Positions 9,810 to 20,484 of a stretch of 64,000 bases of DNA are shown one piece after another. The notes beneath the pieces were generated by a model. The model made no database searches. It was given only the letters and a program-made list of their open reading frames with translations, and was not told the origin of the DNA. Location: assembly GCA_025602915.1 (NCBI GenBank), contig JAHLJZ010000003.1, positions 1-64,000 of the forward strand, written 5' to 3'. The stretch is from Paraphysoderma sedebokerense (taxonomy: Eukaryota; Blastocladiomycota; Physodermatomycetes; Physodermatales; Physodermataceae). The position numbers and the translations under genes are program-made. Numbering within the stretch: the first letter of the stretch is position 1; each line of letters starts with the position of its first letter.

Positions 9810-10154
9810 CTAAGATTCTTCACCGTAGTAGCCGTACGGATCACCATATTTAATGTGTTCCGTTTGGGTGGGGACGGCGCTGCTTTGAGAAGTTTGAGTT
9901 GGAAGCTGCGAACTCGAAGGCATGACCGAACTAGATGATGCTGGCTTTGTGGATGTGACTGGTGCGGTTGACGAACTTTGAGGGACAGTTGACGTGCTGG
10001 TAGAAGATGGGGCCGTTGAAGTCACAGTAGACGTTGGGATGACACTTCCGCCCTTTTTGTATCCATCATCTGGCAACGCCGAAGCGTAGTCCGCGGTGAG
10101 ACCGATGACAAGTAAAGTCAAGAGAAGGAGACCGAAGGAAGGTGAAATTTTCAT
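9810..10154 (-). CDS. Secreted Ser/Thr-rich low-complexity protein
   Basis: A single exon encodes 114 residues from an ATG at 10154. Residues 1-26 form a signal peptide (MKISPSFGLLLLTLLVIGLT and on). The rest is mostly Ser, Thr, Pro and Val, the kind of stretch that is heavily O-glycosylated in fungi, and it ends in a short Tyr/Gly-rich tail. A TATA-like GGTATAAAG lies about 60 bp upstream. No GPI signal is evident. The likely location is cell wall or secreted; function is unknown. Confidence 0.7.
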   Translation of the reverse strand: MKISPSFGLLLLTLLVIGLTADYASALPDDGYKKGGSVIPTSTVTSTAPSSTSTSTVPQSSSTAPVTSTKPASSSSVMPSSSQLPTQTSQSSAVPTQTEHIKYGDPYGYYGEES

Positions 10155-10886
10155 TGTTGGATGTATTATCGACTGTACTAGAAGAATGTATCTAGGAAGA
10201 GGGTAGACTTCAACTTTATACCCGCGCAGTTTAATGAAATAGACCTTCGATTAATCGATATATGATACTGAGACTCTGACCATTTCCTCATATTGATTCT
10301 CATGTCATCATTTTCACGTTGAATTTGAGCAAATGGCCGTTTGTCTAAGAGTCAAAAACTCTAAGTATACTGCGCTGCATCGTTTCCACCATGGAAAGAC
10401 GGCACAGCCTCGGTCGTTTGAAGCGACAGAGATGATGCAATCTCAAACGCATCCTTCGGCTTTGAGCATTTCAACTAAATTCAAAGAGCTTACCAACTGC
10501 TACAGAGTCTCGATGATATAGGAATTCATTTCCGATGAAGTCTTAATCAGCGAACCATTTCACTACAGTGAAGTCACTTGAAACTAGCTCTGCTTGAGAA
10601 GAGGCAATAGCTGCCGCGAGAGTTAAAACATCTGATGCACATTACTTGTGCAAATTCAAAAATTCATTTGCGTAAGGAACCTGGCTAACTCAAATATCAC
10701 GACTTAAGGTATATGTACATTGTACAATACACGCAAAGCCGTCGCAAAGAATGCGCTCGCTGTGGCCTTGGGCATGTGACTGTACATTACCTCGTGACTG
10801 GTCTTAGTATATTGTGAAAGCCAATCCAATAACGGAGGGATTGAAGGTCTTGAGCCCTCGAGAACTCATATCTACGTCAAGCAGGT
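10155..10886. other. Intergenic between divergent genes
   Basis: This is the upstream region of both the secreted protein gene (minus) and the BCAS3-like gene (plus). One short open frame (10333-10521) has no support. A donor-like CAGGTATGT at 10882-10890 overlaps the proposed BCAS3 start codon, so an untranslated upstream exon cannot be excluded. Confidence 0.4.
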
Positions 10887-13794
10887 ATGTCCACAACTCC
10901 ACCTGACAAACGATGTGCGATTAAAGTTGAACCAAGAATAAAAAAGAGGCAAGTGGATTAACTGCAAAGGTGAATTCCGGCCCGTTCTAACTGAACAGTC
11001 CACGAATTAGGGATCCCACCATCTTAGGTAACATAACATCGACTCTTCAGGGCATATCATCATATATCCCCCAGTTCAAGAACAATACTCTATCAAGTTC
11101 TCCCACCAATGTACCACCGAATCTTAATGCCATTCATAAATGCACGACGTTCTCTTCATTCGAGTACGTGCGGTGGCTAAATGAATGTGGATCGGAAAAG
11201 GATGAGCGAAAGCTATGTTTAATGGTGGGATATAACGACGGATTCCAAATTTGGAATGTGACCGATCCGGATAATGTTCATGAACTTTGTTGTGTTCGGA
11301 AAATTGACGGTGAAGACATAGGCGAAGTTATTTCAATACAGGTTCCATTCCGGCGTTTTCTTAACATTGAACCGAATGACCATTGACAATATTTCATTTT
11401 CATTTGGCAGCCCGTAGAAGCACCGTTGAATGAATCAGTATCTGGTATTGTGGACGAGTACTCGGAACATCGCCCAATTATAGCGGTGACAGCGTATGTC
11501 CTTCAATTTTGTTCAGTTAACCAGTACAGGTCTAATGAAAATGTGTTTAGAATTCAATCTCAAGTGCACCGATTGATATTCTATTCATTACAAACGCACA
11601 CGGCTGTCAAGTCATTCGAGTCCGATTTGGGGATTGGCGGGATTCGAAGTAATCCCAGGATTGTGTCAATTGTTTGTAATTTTGTTGGATACCATTGATT
11701 CGGACGTCATTATTTAACACCTTTATGTCTGCAGCTATATCCTTCTTCGATAACAATTCTATCATCACACACATTGAATGAGATCATTGTCTTAGATGAT
11801 GTATTGCCTTCCCCGTTTACATCATTTCCGGTCGTCGCACTTAGCTCTCAATATATTGCTTACAGTACCGATATTCCTGAACCGGAAGCCACTCACGTCG
11901 ACATAGAAAGGAGTGCTGTCAAAGAAGCGACGAAGAGGGTTGCAAAGGAAGTCTATAACGGTGTCAAAGCCATTGGTGATTACAGTTATCAAGTGGTTTC
12001 GAACTATTTTGCGCCAAATCAACCGTATCATCATTCTCGCCCTATGGGATATGTTAACGGTGATGCTCCATTCGATCAGGATCCCTTTGTCGCAGAATCG
12101 ATTGCTAAGACGGAGATTGCCGACGAAGTGGCCGGAACGGTTTGTATCATGGTGAATTTTGATCGCACTGAGCGAGTTTCTTACATTTTATTTAAGGTTG
12201 TCATCCGTCACGTAGAATCTTTGTTAGACGCCGCACAGGCTGGAGGAAATCTACATTCAGAGTATTTGCCTCCGCCAGTAGCCCACTTCCGACAGCATGA
12301 GCATCCGATCACAGCATTAGCTTTTAATCTAGATGGAACACTTTTCGTCACCGCCTCGTCTCAGGGACAATGTTTCCATGTGTTTGAGGTGTTAGGTCAG
12401 ATCAGAAGCAGTGAAGGTTATGCTTTGAAGCACCTGTATAAACTTATTAGAGGCTTTACTAACGCCGTTGTGGAGGTAAAGATTTTGCGTTCATTATAAT
12501 AACGTAAAACGAAGATAACTTATGACTTCTCTAGAGTATCGCCTTTGATCCTTCTTCCCAGTTTGTGTCAGTTTCAACTGCTCGCGGAACAGTTCATGTT
12601 TATGCTATTAATAATGAAGGAGGGGAACCGGTCATAATGCCATACCATCTCCATTCATCTTCTCCAAAGGTATTTTGCTTCTGACACTTTTCATATTCGG
12701 TCAATACTAATGTCGCTATTCCAGGGGCTTCAAATCAATCCGATCGCGCGGTTAAAAATTCGAAGTACGCAACCTAATGATCCCAATCTTGCCTCATCGC
12801 CTGAAGCGAACTCTTACTCTCCCCCTTCATTGAATTCAAAACATATTCGCACCACTTCAAACTCTTCCAGCGCATCCAGTACATCTACATATATACCAAT
12901 TTCAAGTTCACCGGTCCTTGCGGCATTCTTGCCTTCGGCTTCACGTCTACCCTCGGTCGTTGCTGCCTCAGGTTATTCTACTCAACCTTCTTGGTCCGAA
13001 TTTTTGTCGCAGAAAGTTGCTAGTGGTATGAATTCAAAGAGTACAGTGGTGTTTGCAGGGAATTACACACAAGGGATTTACTTGTTTAATCAAGTTACCG
13101 GTGTTCTGCACTTGAATTGGCTTGGGATCAAATCTGAGTTATTGAAATCCTCTGATAACAGTACGTTCGTTGCATGATTTATATACTTTTAAATGATTTT
13201 AACCATTTTGACGCGATGCTAGGTTACTCTCCGTCGATATCAGTGCACGAGGATGAGATTGCAGATTGGAAGCTGAGACGGAAGGATCATTGGACCGAGT
13301 ACAAAATGCCTCAATCTCCGAAAAAGCCAAACGGTTCTATAACATCCAAAAGGTAACGTCTGTGCCACCTTATGAACATGGTTACATTCAACCTGACATG
13401 TGCTATTTTCAGCTGGATTTCAAATATCGAAGTGGAAACGCATCCGCTTGTTCCTCCAATTTGGACTCGACCTCAATTTCAATTCGAAACTTTTATCTCT
13501 TCCAATCCTCCATCGCCGATCTCATCCGACGAAGATCTTTCCCAATCGCCCGAGCCATCTCCCGCAGAAGATTACTTCAAGAAATCAGGTATTCGCCCGA
13601 CAATTAAGCTGCAAGTGCATCGGTATCAACCGCGACCTTACAGTTCCACTGGTATTGATGTGAACAATATATCCGAATCCGATATACAGAACGGGATTTC
13701 CCAGGCTATGAGTGAAAATTTAGGGAAAAGTATGATTCTTGAAGTTCCGACCGGTATTGTCTTGTCTAAAGTTTCTGTCGTCCATTTAAGTTGA
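10887..13794 (+). CDS. BCAS3-like WD40 protein (autophagy/cytoskeleton adaptor family)
   Basis: I join ten exons into about 775 residues: 10887-10952, 11051-11341, 11411-11493, 11551-11671, 11735-12139, 12197-12475, 12535-12669, 12725-13160, 13223-13352, 13413-13794. BCAS3 family blocks appear in order: LCLMVGYNDGFQIWNV, NPRIVSILYPSSITILSSHTL, FRQHEHPITALAFNLDGTLF, FDPSSQFVSVSTARGTVHVY, then the BCAS3 C-terminal domain with WISNIEVETH and WTRPQFQFET. In animals BCAS3 binds PHAF1 on the forming autophagosome. The first exon is the least certain. The intron 12140-12196 is 57 bp and free of stops, so it could also be retained. Confidence 0.85.
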
Positions 13795-14137
13795 TGCTGA
13801 CTGCATACATATTGAAAACTAGATCAAGTTTCCTTCGAAGACGCATTTTTGATTCGACCAAGCCAATATTGATGGCTGAAATTTCGTTAAGAGCTCGTGT
13901 ACATAGTAGCACAATTGTAAAATAGCATGCGGTTCCGTACCTCAGACATGTATTTTTGTATAAAGAAACAAGGAACCTCAGTTATCAATAAATCCCGCTC
14001 ATTATTTCGTGACGTCCATTTTCTTCAACCAGTGATTGATCCACGTGCCGGGCAATTCAAAAAGCAAATACAGAACAGCACATGCTAAAAGAAACTTTGG
14101 GGGTTAAGACTATCAACAAGACTTGTAAATCAATCTA
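13795..14137. other. Intergenic
   Basis: This is the 3' flank of the BCAS3-like gene and the promoter of NTM1. Apart from AT-rich sequence I see nothing in it. Confidence 0.5.
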
Positions 14138-15157
14138 ATGACAATCGAAACGGAACCAATGGAATGTAAACAAGGAGTTGAATATACAAAGGGTGCTCAA
14201 TACTGGGAGGTACGTTCAATTTTTAGAAGATCATGTGAATTTTCTATCAGTAAGGTTCATGTTAACCATCGTTGTAATCCTCAATTTTGTTTCAAAATAC
14301 AGACAGTGGAACCCACAGTGAATGGGATGGTATTGTATTAACTCAAAACAATGTTTTGTAGTATTTGATAGCGATACCTGACTCGAGATCCACAGTTAGG
14401 CGGTTTCGGAAATCTCGACCAGCTCGATGCAAGGGATTCCTTGGCTTTTATTGAAGAATTTGTTCACGGAGAGAAGGGAGCTGACCAAAAATTCGTCAAA
14501 GCACCGATAATCAAATCGGATCTGGCTTGTGGTTAGTTAGTTTTTGTCTGTATATGGCGCATGCAAAATCTGACTGTTGGTGTGTTAGATTGTGGTGCAG
14601 GTATTGGAAGAGTGACGAAATCTTATTTATCAAAAGTATTCAACAAAACTGATATTGTGGAGCAAGATGCAAAATTTGTTGAAACTGCCCGAAATTCGTT
14701 TTTAGTACCCATATCCTCAAAGATAAACGGTTACTTTAACCTTGGTTTACAAGAGTTTACCCCTCCTTCCGGAACTTATGATCTGATATGGTGTCAATGG
14801 GTGTTAGGACATTTGCCGGACTCAGATTTGATAGAATTTTTTAAAAGATGCACTCAGGGTTTGAAGCAACCAGAGAAAATACATGATGAACGTGGAGAAC
14901 GATTTGTGTGTGGCATGATTGGGGTAAAAGAAAATGTTCTCGGTATCAATAGCGACAAAGATTTTGAATTAGATGAAGAAGATTCAAGTGTCACTAGAAG
15001 TGAAAGATTATGGGATGAAATATTCGAGAAATCAGGCTTAGTCGTGGTGAAGCAACAAATGCAAAGGCAATGGCCTCAGAAATTGTACAGGGTACTGATG
15101 TGGGCTCTGATACCGAAGGAATGGAGTGCGCTCGTCATGCCCGATGCATCCTCTTAG
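14138..15157 (+). CDS. Alpha-N-methyltransferase NTM1 (protein N-terminal methyltransferase)
   Basis: Four exons (14138-14209, 14303-14329, 14396-14531, 14589-15157) give 267 residues. Family features are YWE followed by TVEPTVNGM and LGGFGNLDQLD at the start, the SAM-binding glycine motif DCGAGIGRVTK, the acidic motif IVEQDAKFVETAR, and IWCQWVLGHLPDSDLIEFF. NTM1/NTMT1 enzymes methylate the alpha-amino group of proteins beginning X-Pro-Lys after Met removal, such as ribosomal proteins. Exon 2 is only 27 nt. The C-terminus has a usual end, WPQKLYRVLMWAL. The gene lies 239 bp upstream of the left edge of the tandem duplication and is not duplicated. Confidence 0.93.
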
Positions 15158-15782
15158 CTATCGAATAAAGGGAATGTTTGATTACGCTCTTTTCCCAATC
15201 ATTTGACATGCAGTAATAGCAATACAAACTGGCATAGTTGCGTTACACAGATGCGAATCTATGTCGGAAACTCTCGGGTGATGGTCATCACGCTACGTAG
15301 ACCGGGTGAGACTTTAAAGTTACAAAAGTAGGCTGAACTGTATCTGTGTATTGCGAGCTGCAATAAGGGCATGACGTCTGGGGCAGTCAAGGGATTCCGG
15401 GAAAGTCCGAATACAGAGATGAATTGAGTATTGACTGACAATGTGACCCAGCGAGATAGTCTCCATCATCCATCAGTCGTCAGCCGACACAATCAGTTTC
15501 TAAATTCAACATCGGGATGAGTCCTCGCTCCAATCACGTCCACGCGACATTCCGTGTTTGGCTGAAGTTGAATTTCATGGAGCGAAATGAGGAAGGCGGG
15601 AACAAAAGCCTTGGCTCACTGTTGAAAATCTTGCTTTTATTAATTTATTATCCCTCCCTCTTTCTCTCCCAATTCCACTCACTCCACATTGCACAGCCGC
15701 TCCCTCGGACACCGCCGTCTCTAGTCTAATCCCCCACCTCACAACACACATTTCCTCCCCTCTCCAATCTCTCTAATTAAAC
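15158..15782. other. Intergenic; contains the left duplication breakpoint (15,397)
   Basis: This is the 3' flank of NTM1 and promoter of SFC1. The repeated block begins at 15397, so 386 bp upstream of the SFC1 start codon are carried in both copies. A pyrimidine-rich stretch (about 15650-15780) precedes the start. Confidence 0.6.
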
Positions 15783-17274
15783 ATGCCGTCAAAGAACGGA
15801 AACGGCCCACAACGAAAGAGCTTGTCCACCCACTTAATTGGTAAGTATTCTCTACCAAATAGCCAATAGAAGCCCTCAAAAACCTAACTTATCCCCCATC
15901 ATCTCTTTGTTCTATCCTCTAATTGAACGTTCTCGTATGTTAACCTCAGCTGGTGGAGCTGCCGGTTTTGCCGAAGCAATGGCTTGCCATCCTCTTGACA
16001 CCATTAAGGCAAGTGTGCTGCTCTTTTGATTAGTTCCATAAATAGTGTGAAGCTACACAAGTTGTGGAAAAGCCTTCTGTTGCAATTGCGTGGTAGCAGT
16101 AGATATTGCGTAATTCGCGACTTGTCTGCAAATTGTCACTTTCAGCTCTATCCTCGATTTAATCTGGAGAGAATCGTGTAATTAACTTTCTTGTATGCTT
16201 CTACCACAATTACAGGTTCGAATGCAGTTGCGAGGTCTCTCACCCAGCAGTGCGAGTAACCAACCACGCACTGGTTTTATTGGCGTCGGAATCCGAATTG
16301 CTCAGAAAGAAGGGTTTCTAGCCTTGTACAAAGGGCTCGGAGCAGTTGTATCTGGAATTGTACCAAAAATGGCCATAAGATTCTCTTCTTTTGAAGCATA
16401 CAAGTCATGGCTGGCGAATAAGGAAACTGGCAAAGTCTCGACATCCGCCACTTTCGTCTCTGGTCTCGCTGCCGGTGTTACCGAAGCTGTCGCAGTTGTG
16501 ACCCCAATGGAAGTCGTCAAGATTAGGTTGCAAGCTCAGAGACACTCGCTATCTGATCCCTTGGATATACCTAAATATCGGTCGCCAGCGCATGCGGCTT
16601 ACACAATCGTGAAGGAAGAAGGGGTTCGCGCATTATATAAGGGAGTTACCCTCACGGCTTTACGTCAAGCTACCAATCAAGCTGCGAACTTCACGGCTTA
16701 CCAGGAGATTAAGAAACGATTGACAGCTTATCAAGGTGTTGAGGAACTACCAAGTTGGCAAGTTCTGATATTAGGTATACTTCAACAAACATGTTCTTTA
16801 CCTAAGGATTTATGTATTCAACTCTAAACTCGATTTTTCTCTTTAGGTGGTGTATCTGGTGCTATGGGACCGCTCTCTAACGCTCCAATCGATACCATTA
16901 AGACACGCATTCAAAGAACACCTTCCAAACCAGGTGAAACAGCAATGGGCAGATTTAAGACTTGTGTTACCGGAATCATACAAAACGAAGGTTATATGGC
17001 ATTCTATAAAGGATTGACTCCTAGGCTACTGAGAGTTGCCCCAGGACAAGGTACGTATTTCTGTACAACATCTTATCTATACAGGTGTATTTAAGAAGTT
17101 GTGGAAATCTAACTCTAATTGTTACTTTTTTCGTTCGCATTTTCGCCACTACGCTTTATTTTGACAGCCATCACTTTCATGGTATACGAGAAAGTGAAGC
17201 AGTGGTTAGACGTCATAAAAGTTAATCTGAACGAAGCAGAAATTCAGCTCAAGCAGAAGGACGCAGAATATTAA
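15783..17274 (+). CDS. SFC1: Mitochondrial succinate/fumarate carrier (unit 1)
   Basis: Five exons (15783-15840, 15950-16008, 16216-16774, 16847-17050, 17168-17274) give 328 residues. Three mitochondrial-carrier repeats are present with signatures PLDTIKVRMQ, PMEVVKIRLQ and PIDTIKTRIQ. The sequence is very close to yeast Sfc1 in GFLALYKGLGAVVSGIVPKM, HAAYTIVKEEGVRALYKG and RVAPGQAITFMVYE. The carrier exchanges cytosolic succinate for matrix fumarate, linking the glyoxylate cycle to gluconeogenesis on two-carbon sources. The second intron starts with GC (AAG|GCAAGT at 16009) instead of GT; the exons on each side join exactly through the first carrier signature, so the GC-AG intron is well supported. 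Confidence 0.96.
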
Positions 17275-17989
17275 ATTCATCATATCAGAATACTCAAATT
17301 GCATTATCATTCGAACCCCAGATTTCCAGTTACCTGGCTTCTTATCAACCCTTCATTCCCTAGTTTTTAATCTTCATCTTACCTAGAAAAGAGTCGGTGA
17401 TTTCGATAAATTGTACTTATATGTCACATTTTGTCATATTTCATGTTTTTATGCTTTCAAAACGGTGAAAAGAGAATGTCGTAATGTTATCTTCTGTTTT
17501 GCTCCCTTATGGAGATGGATTCGGATCTTACCCTCCCAAATGATCCGGAAAATTCAACGTGAACAGTTCCTTTATGAACCGTTATCGTTGTCATGTTATT
17601 CGGTCAATTGTGCATTGTGTTTGAGCTTGAATTGATAAACATTCAATTGTTGGTGAAAATAAAAGTTAAAGGAAGAGTGAAGGAGCATTAGATAAATATT
17701 GGGACGCTTGTCAGTTTCGAATGAGGATCTTTGTCATTGGTACAACTTTCCTGCCTAGGATGTGAGGACGACCTTCCACAAACCATAGAATTGTCAAATA
17801 ATATTAGCATAATGTTTATTAATATTTAGTTATGATTACGCTACTACTTATATCTCATTTCATTTACTTGATATTTGCAATTTTCAATTTGCTTCGACGC
17901 AGTCACGTATATCAAGCCTCATCTGTATCGAAAAAAAATTTTCGGGATGAAAAGCAGTAAACAAAAGAAAAGTCGTATCAACCATTCTA
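17275..17989. other. Intergenic between convergent SFC1 and LNP (unit 1)
   Basis: AT-rich 3' flanks of two convergent genes. An open frame at 17411-17635 has no family motif. Confidence 0.5.
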
Positions 17990-20303
17990 CTAATTCTCGT
18001 CATCACCTGTGCTTTCACCAACTTCACTTTGTTCCGACGCAATTTCAGATCCGACGGCTTCTTTTCGGTTCTTTGATTTTCTGGATCCTTTACTTTTCTT
18101 CCGAGATCGTTTGGGAGTGGCAGGGGTAGGTGATTTTGATTCTTCCGCTGACTTTGAAGACGTGTCTTTTACTGAAGAAGAATTGGACACAGAAGGCACA
18201 GAGTCCGGTGATGACGACGGGTTGGACGGTTTTGAGGGGTAGGATTGTTTAGATGATGGGAAAGATTGGTCGGTTTTGAGGCTATCAGTTTCGTCGGTAA
18301 TTAGAGTGTCATGAGCGGCGTTGTCATTTTTTCCGGGATTTCGTTTTCGAAGTGTCTCGGTATTATTTGGTATTGCCGAAGACACTGCGGTCGGAACAGA
18401 TGAGGATGATGTAGATGAGCGTTGGGAAGAGGACTCAATTGATGATGAGGAAGAAGGTTCGGGAGGAATTGCGTTAGAAGGCTTTTGAGGCGAGGGTGCC
18501 TTCGCTTTTGGCTTAGTCTGTGGGGATATCTTCCCATGAAGATTCGCGGACTTTTCAGCCAGAGAATCAACCGATTTTGAGTACTGTTTTGCTTCCAGAT
18601 TTTCCTTCCGTTCTTGTAAACCGCCGGATGCAGAGAGTGAAATGTCAGAAGGTAATGAGGGTAACGACTGCGACAAATTTTGGGACTGTAATTTGAGTTG
18701 CGATTTTCTGTGGGGCTCATTATGGTAATTGCAGTACCGACAAAAGAAATCTAATAGTGACGTATATTTAAAGGCAGAAGAAAGAGAGACAAATATTATT
18801 AGAACACAAAAGACCGGACGTTTAACAAAGACACAGATAACATACGGGTGTCTTCAATATCATCCGGTCTGACCAAGCCGTTATGTCGATGACACTGAGA
18901 ACATATTAAAGCATATTTTTGATTTTCTTCGGAGCCATCGTCCCCTAATAATTTATCAATCAATTTATCGAACCATCCTTGAGGTACGTTTGAAGGGGAG
19001 GGGAGAGATATTAAATCTGTGTCGAACCATTAGTACAGGAAGATGGGAAAAGGTCAAGGTGGCGAATGAGAAAAGTACCGCTAGCAGATGTATGTTGGGT
19101 ATGCAGATCAGACTGTGATCTAAAGGGAGGCATACCAGGGCCTTCATAAAACTGACCCGGCGTTGGTGAAGTTGGAGAGATGGGTCCAGGGATACCATTA
19201 GGAAGTGGCGGTCCGTTTGGTGGCGGTCCATGTGCTACCAAAGAAACCAACATGTAAGACGACATTATAGAACAAATCCATAAATAGCTGAGGGGGGTGT
19301 TCGGAAAACAGATATCTACCATTCTCGTTCTGCATCGATTCTAGTTGCCTCAGCTGTTCATTCGGTGGCTCATTCATCTGCATAATAAAAAGAAGATTGT
19401 TTTAACACCATTCCAAAATTCAAAGACGACAAGTAATTGATCTAACCGAATTCTCTCCTGATTCATATCGTTCTAAAAGGCCCTTGGTAAGGTAATAAGC
19501 AGTTTGCTCCTTTAACTCTTCAATCTACCAATAATGACCTGTCAATATCAAACTCATTGTGTAAAGTCGCCGCAATGTTATAAATTTTAATACTTTTAAC
19601 TTCTTTTTGGCCTTCAAATTGTCGATTTCCGCCTCTAATTCAGGTGAAATAAAATCAGCCACCGAACAGCACCCAAGTATGCGGATTCTGGAATCTTAAG
19701 ATACCTTGATTACGATGACTCCGTTCATAATATAATGTAATAAGATGTAACGTATAATAAATTCTGGACACATGAAATATGTACCGGTCGTTAAAATAAA
19801 CAAATATTCTGTCAGTGAATACCAAGGTGAAGGACATACACAACTGGGCCGCATATGAGGGGGACAACTTTAGATACGACGTCTCGGGTATTTTCCGTAT
19901 TAGGTCTCGCATAAGTTAAGATTAAGAGTAAACTTATGGCGTAGACGGTTAGACTGTACCATATGAATGCAACTTTGACTCTACGTTGTCGAACTTTTAA
20001 ATCAAATAAACGAAGTTCGGCTTTGCGTATTTTTTTTTCAATATCTGACAACGCCTTTTCGAAAGAGTCGGGTTTCGATTTCTGTTTGGTCGGAGAAATA
20101 GTGAGTTGGTACCAGGAATCATGATAACAATTGGTGTAGGTGGGTAATAAATGTAGCCGTCGTTATTAGGAAGCGTTAGAGAGTTAGCAAAATCCAGTAT
20201 TGCGGAAAGACAGTAACAAGGGCCAATAGCATAGAAGAGAGACAAAGGTCTGCTAAATTGGAGGAATTTAGGAAAAACTAACCTTACTGAATAAAACCCC
20301 CAT
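17990..20303 (-). CDS. LNP1: Lunapark ER-junction protein (unit 1)
   Basis: Nine exons (20303-20283, 20081-19840, 19763-19705, 19634-19594, 19524-19447, 19377-19320, 19234-19079, 18977-18846, 18750-17990) give 515 residues. The start MGVLFSK is the myristoylation-type N-terminus of the family. A coiled coil (ALSDIEKKIRKAELRLFDLK) precedes two membrane segments (AFIWYSLTVYAISLLLIL, then VVPLICGPVVIYYTLHLIT) and a second coiled coil (QEAEIDNLKAKKKLK, then IEELKEQTAYYL). The zinc ribbon has CSQC in KYALICSQCHRHNGL and CRYC in FCRYCNYHNEPH. A long Ser-rich tail with basic SRKKSKGSRKSK follows. Lunapark stabilises three-way ER tubule junctions. The start lies 181 bp from the divergent KAT14 gene. 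Confidence 0.93.
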
Positions 20304-20484
20304 GATGCATTCAAATTGATGTGGGTGGTGATGAAGGAACGAAGGAACGAACGGCAGGAGAGGTGTTAATTTACTTCGGAGCAATTCCACTTAAAAAGTT
20401 TCATCACTACAATACAATTCTATTGATCTCAACCGTAACCTGACAGCTCCACTTTCCACTTTCCAAATTCAGTCTATCTAACCA

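Noticed and set aside
17990-18729. Ser-rich ORF as a separate gene, and its plus-strand shadow
   Set aside because: It is the last exon of Lunapark; the zinc ribbon crosses the splice into it.
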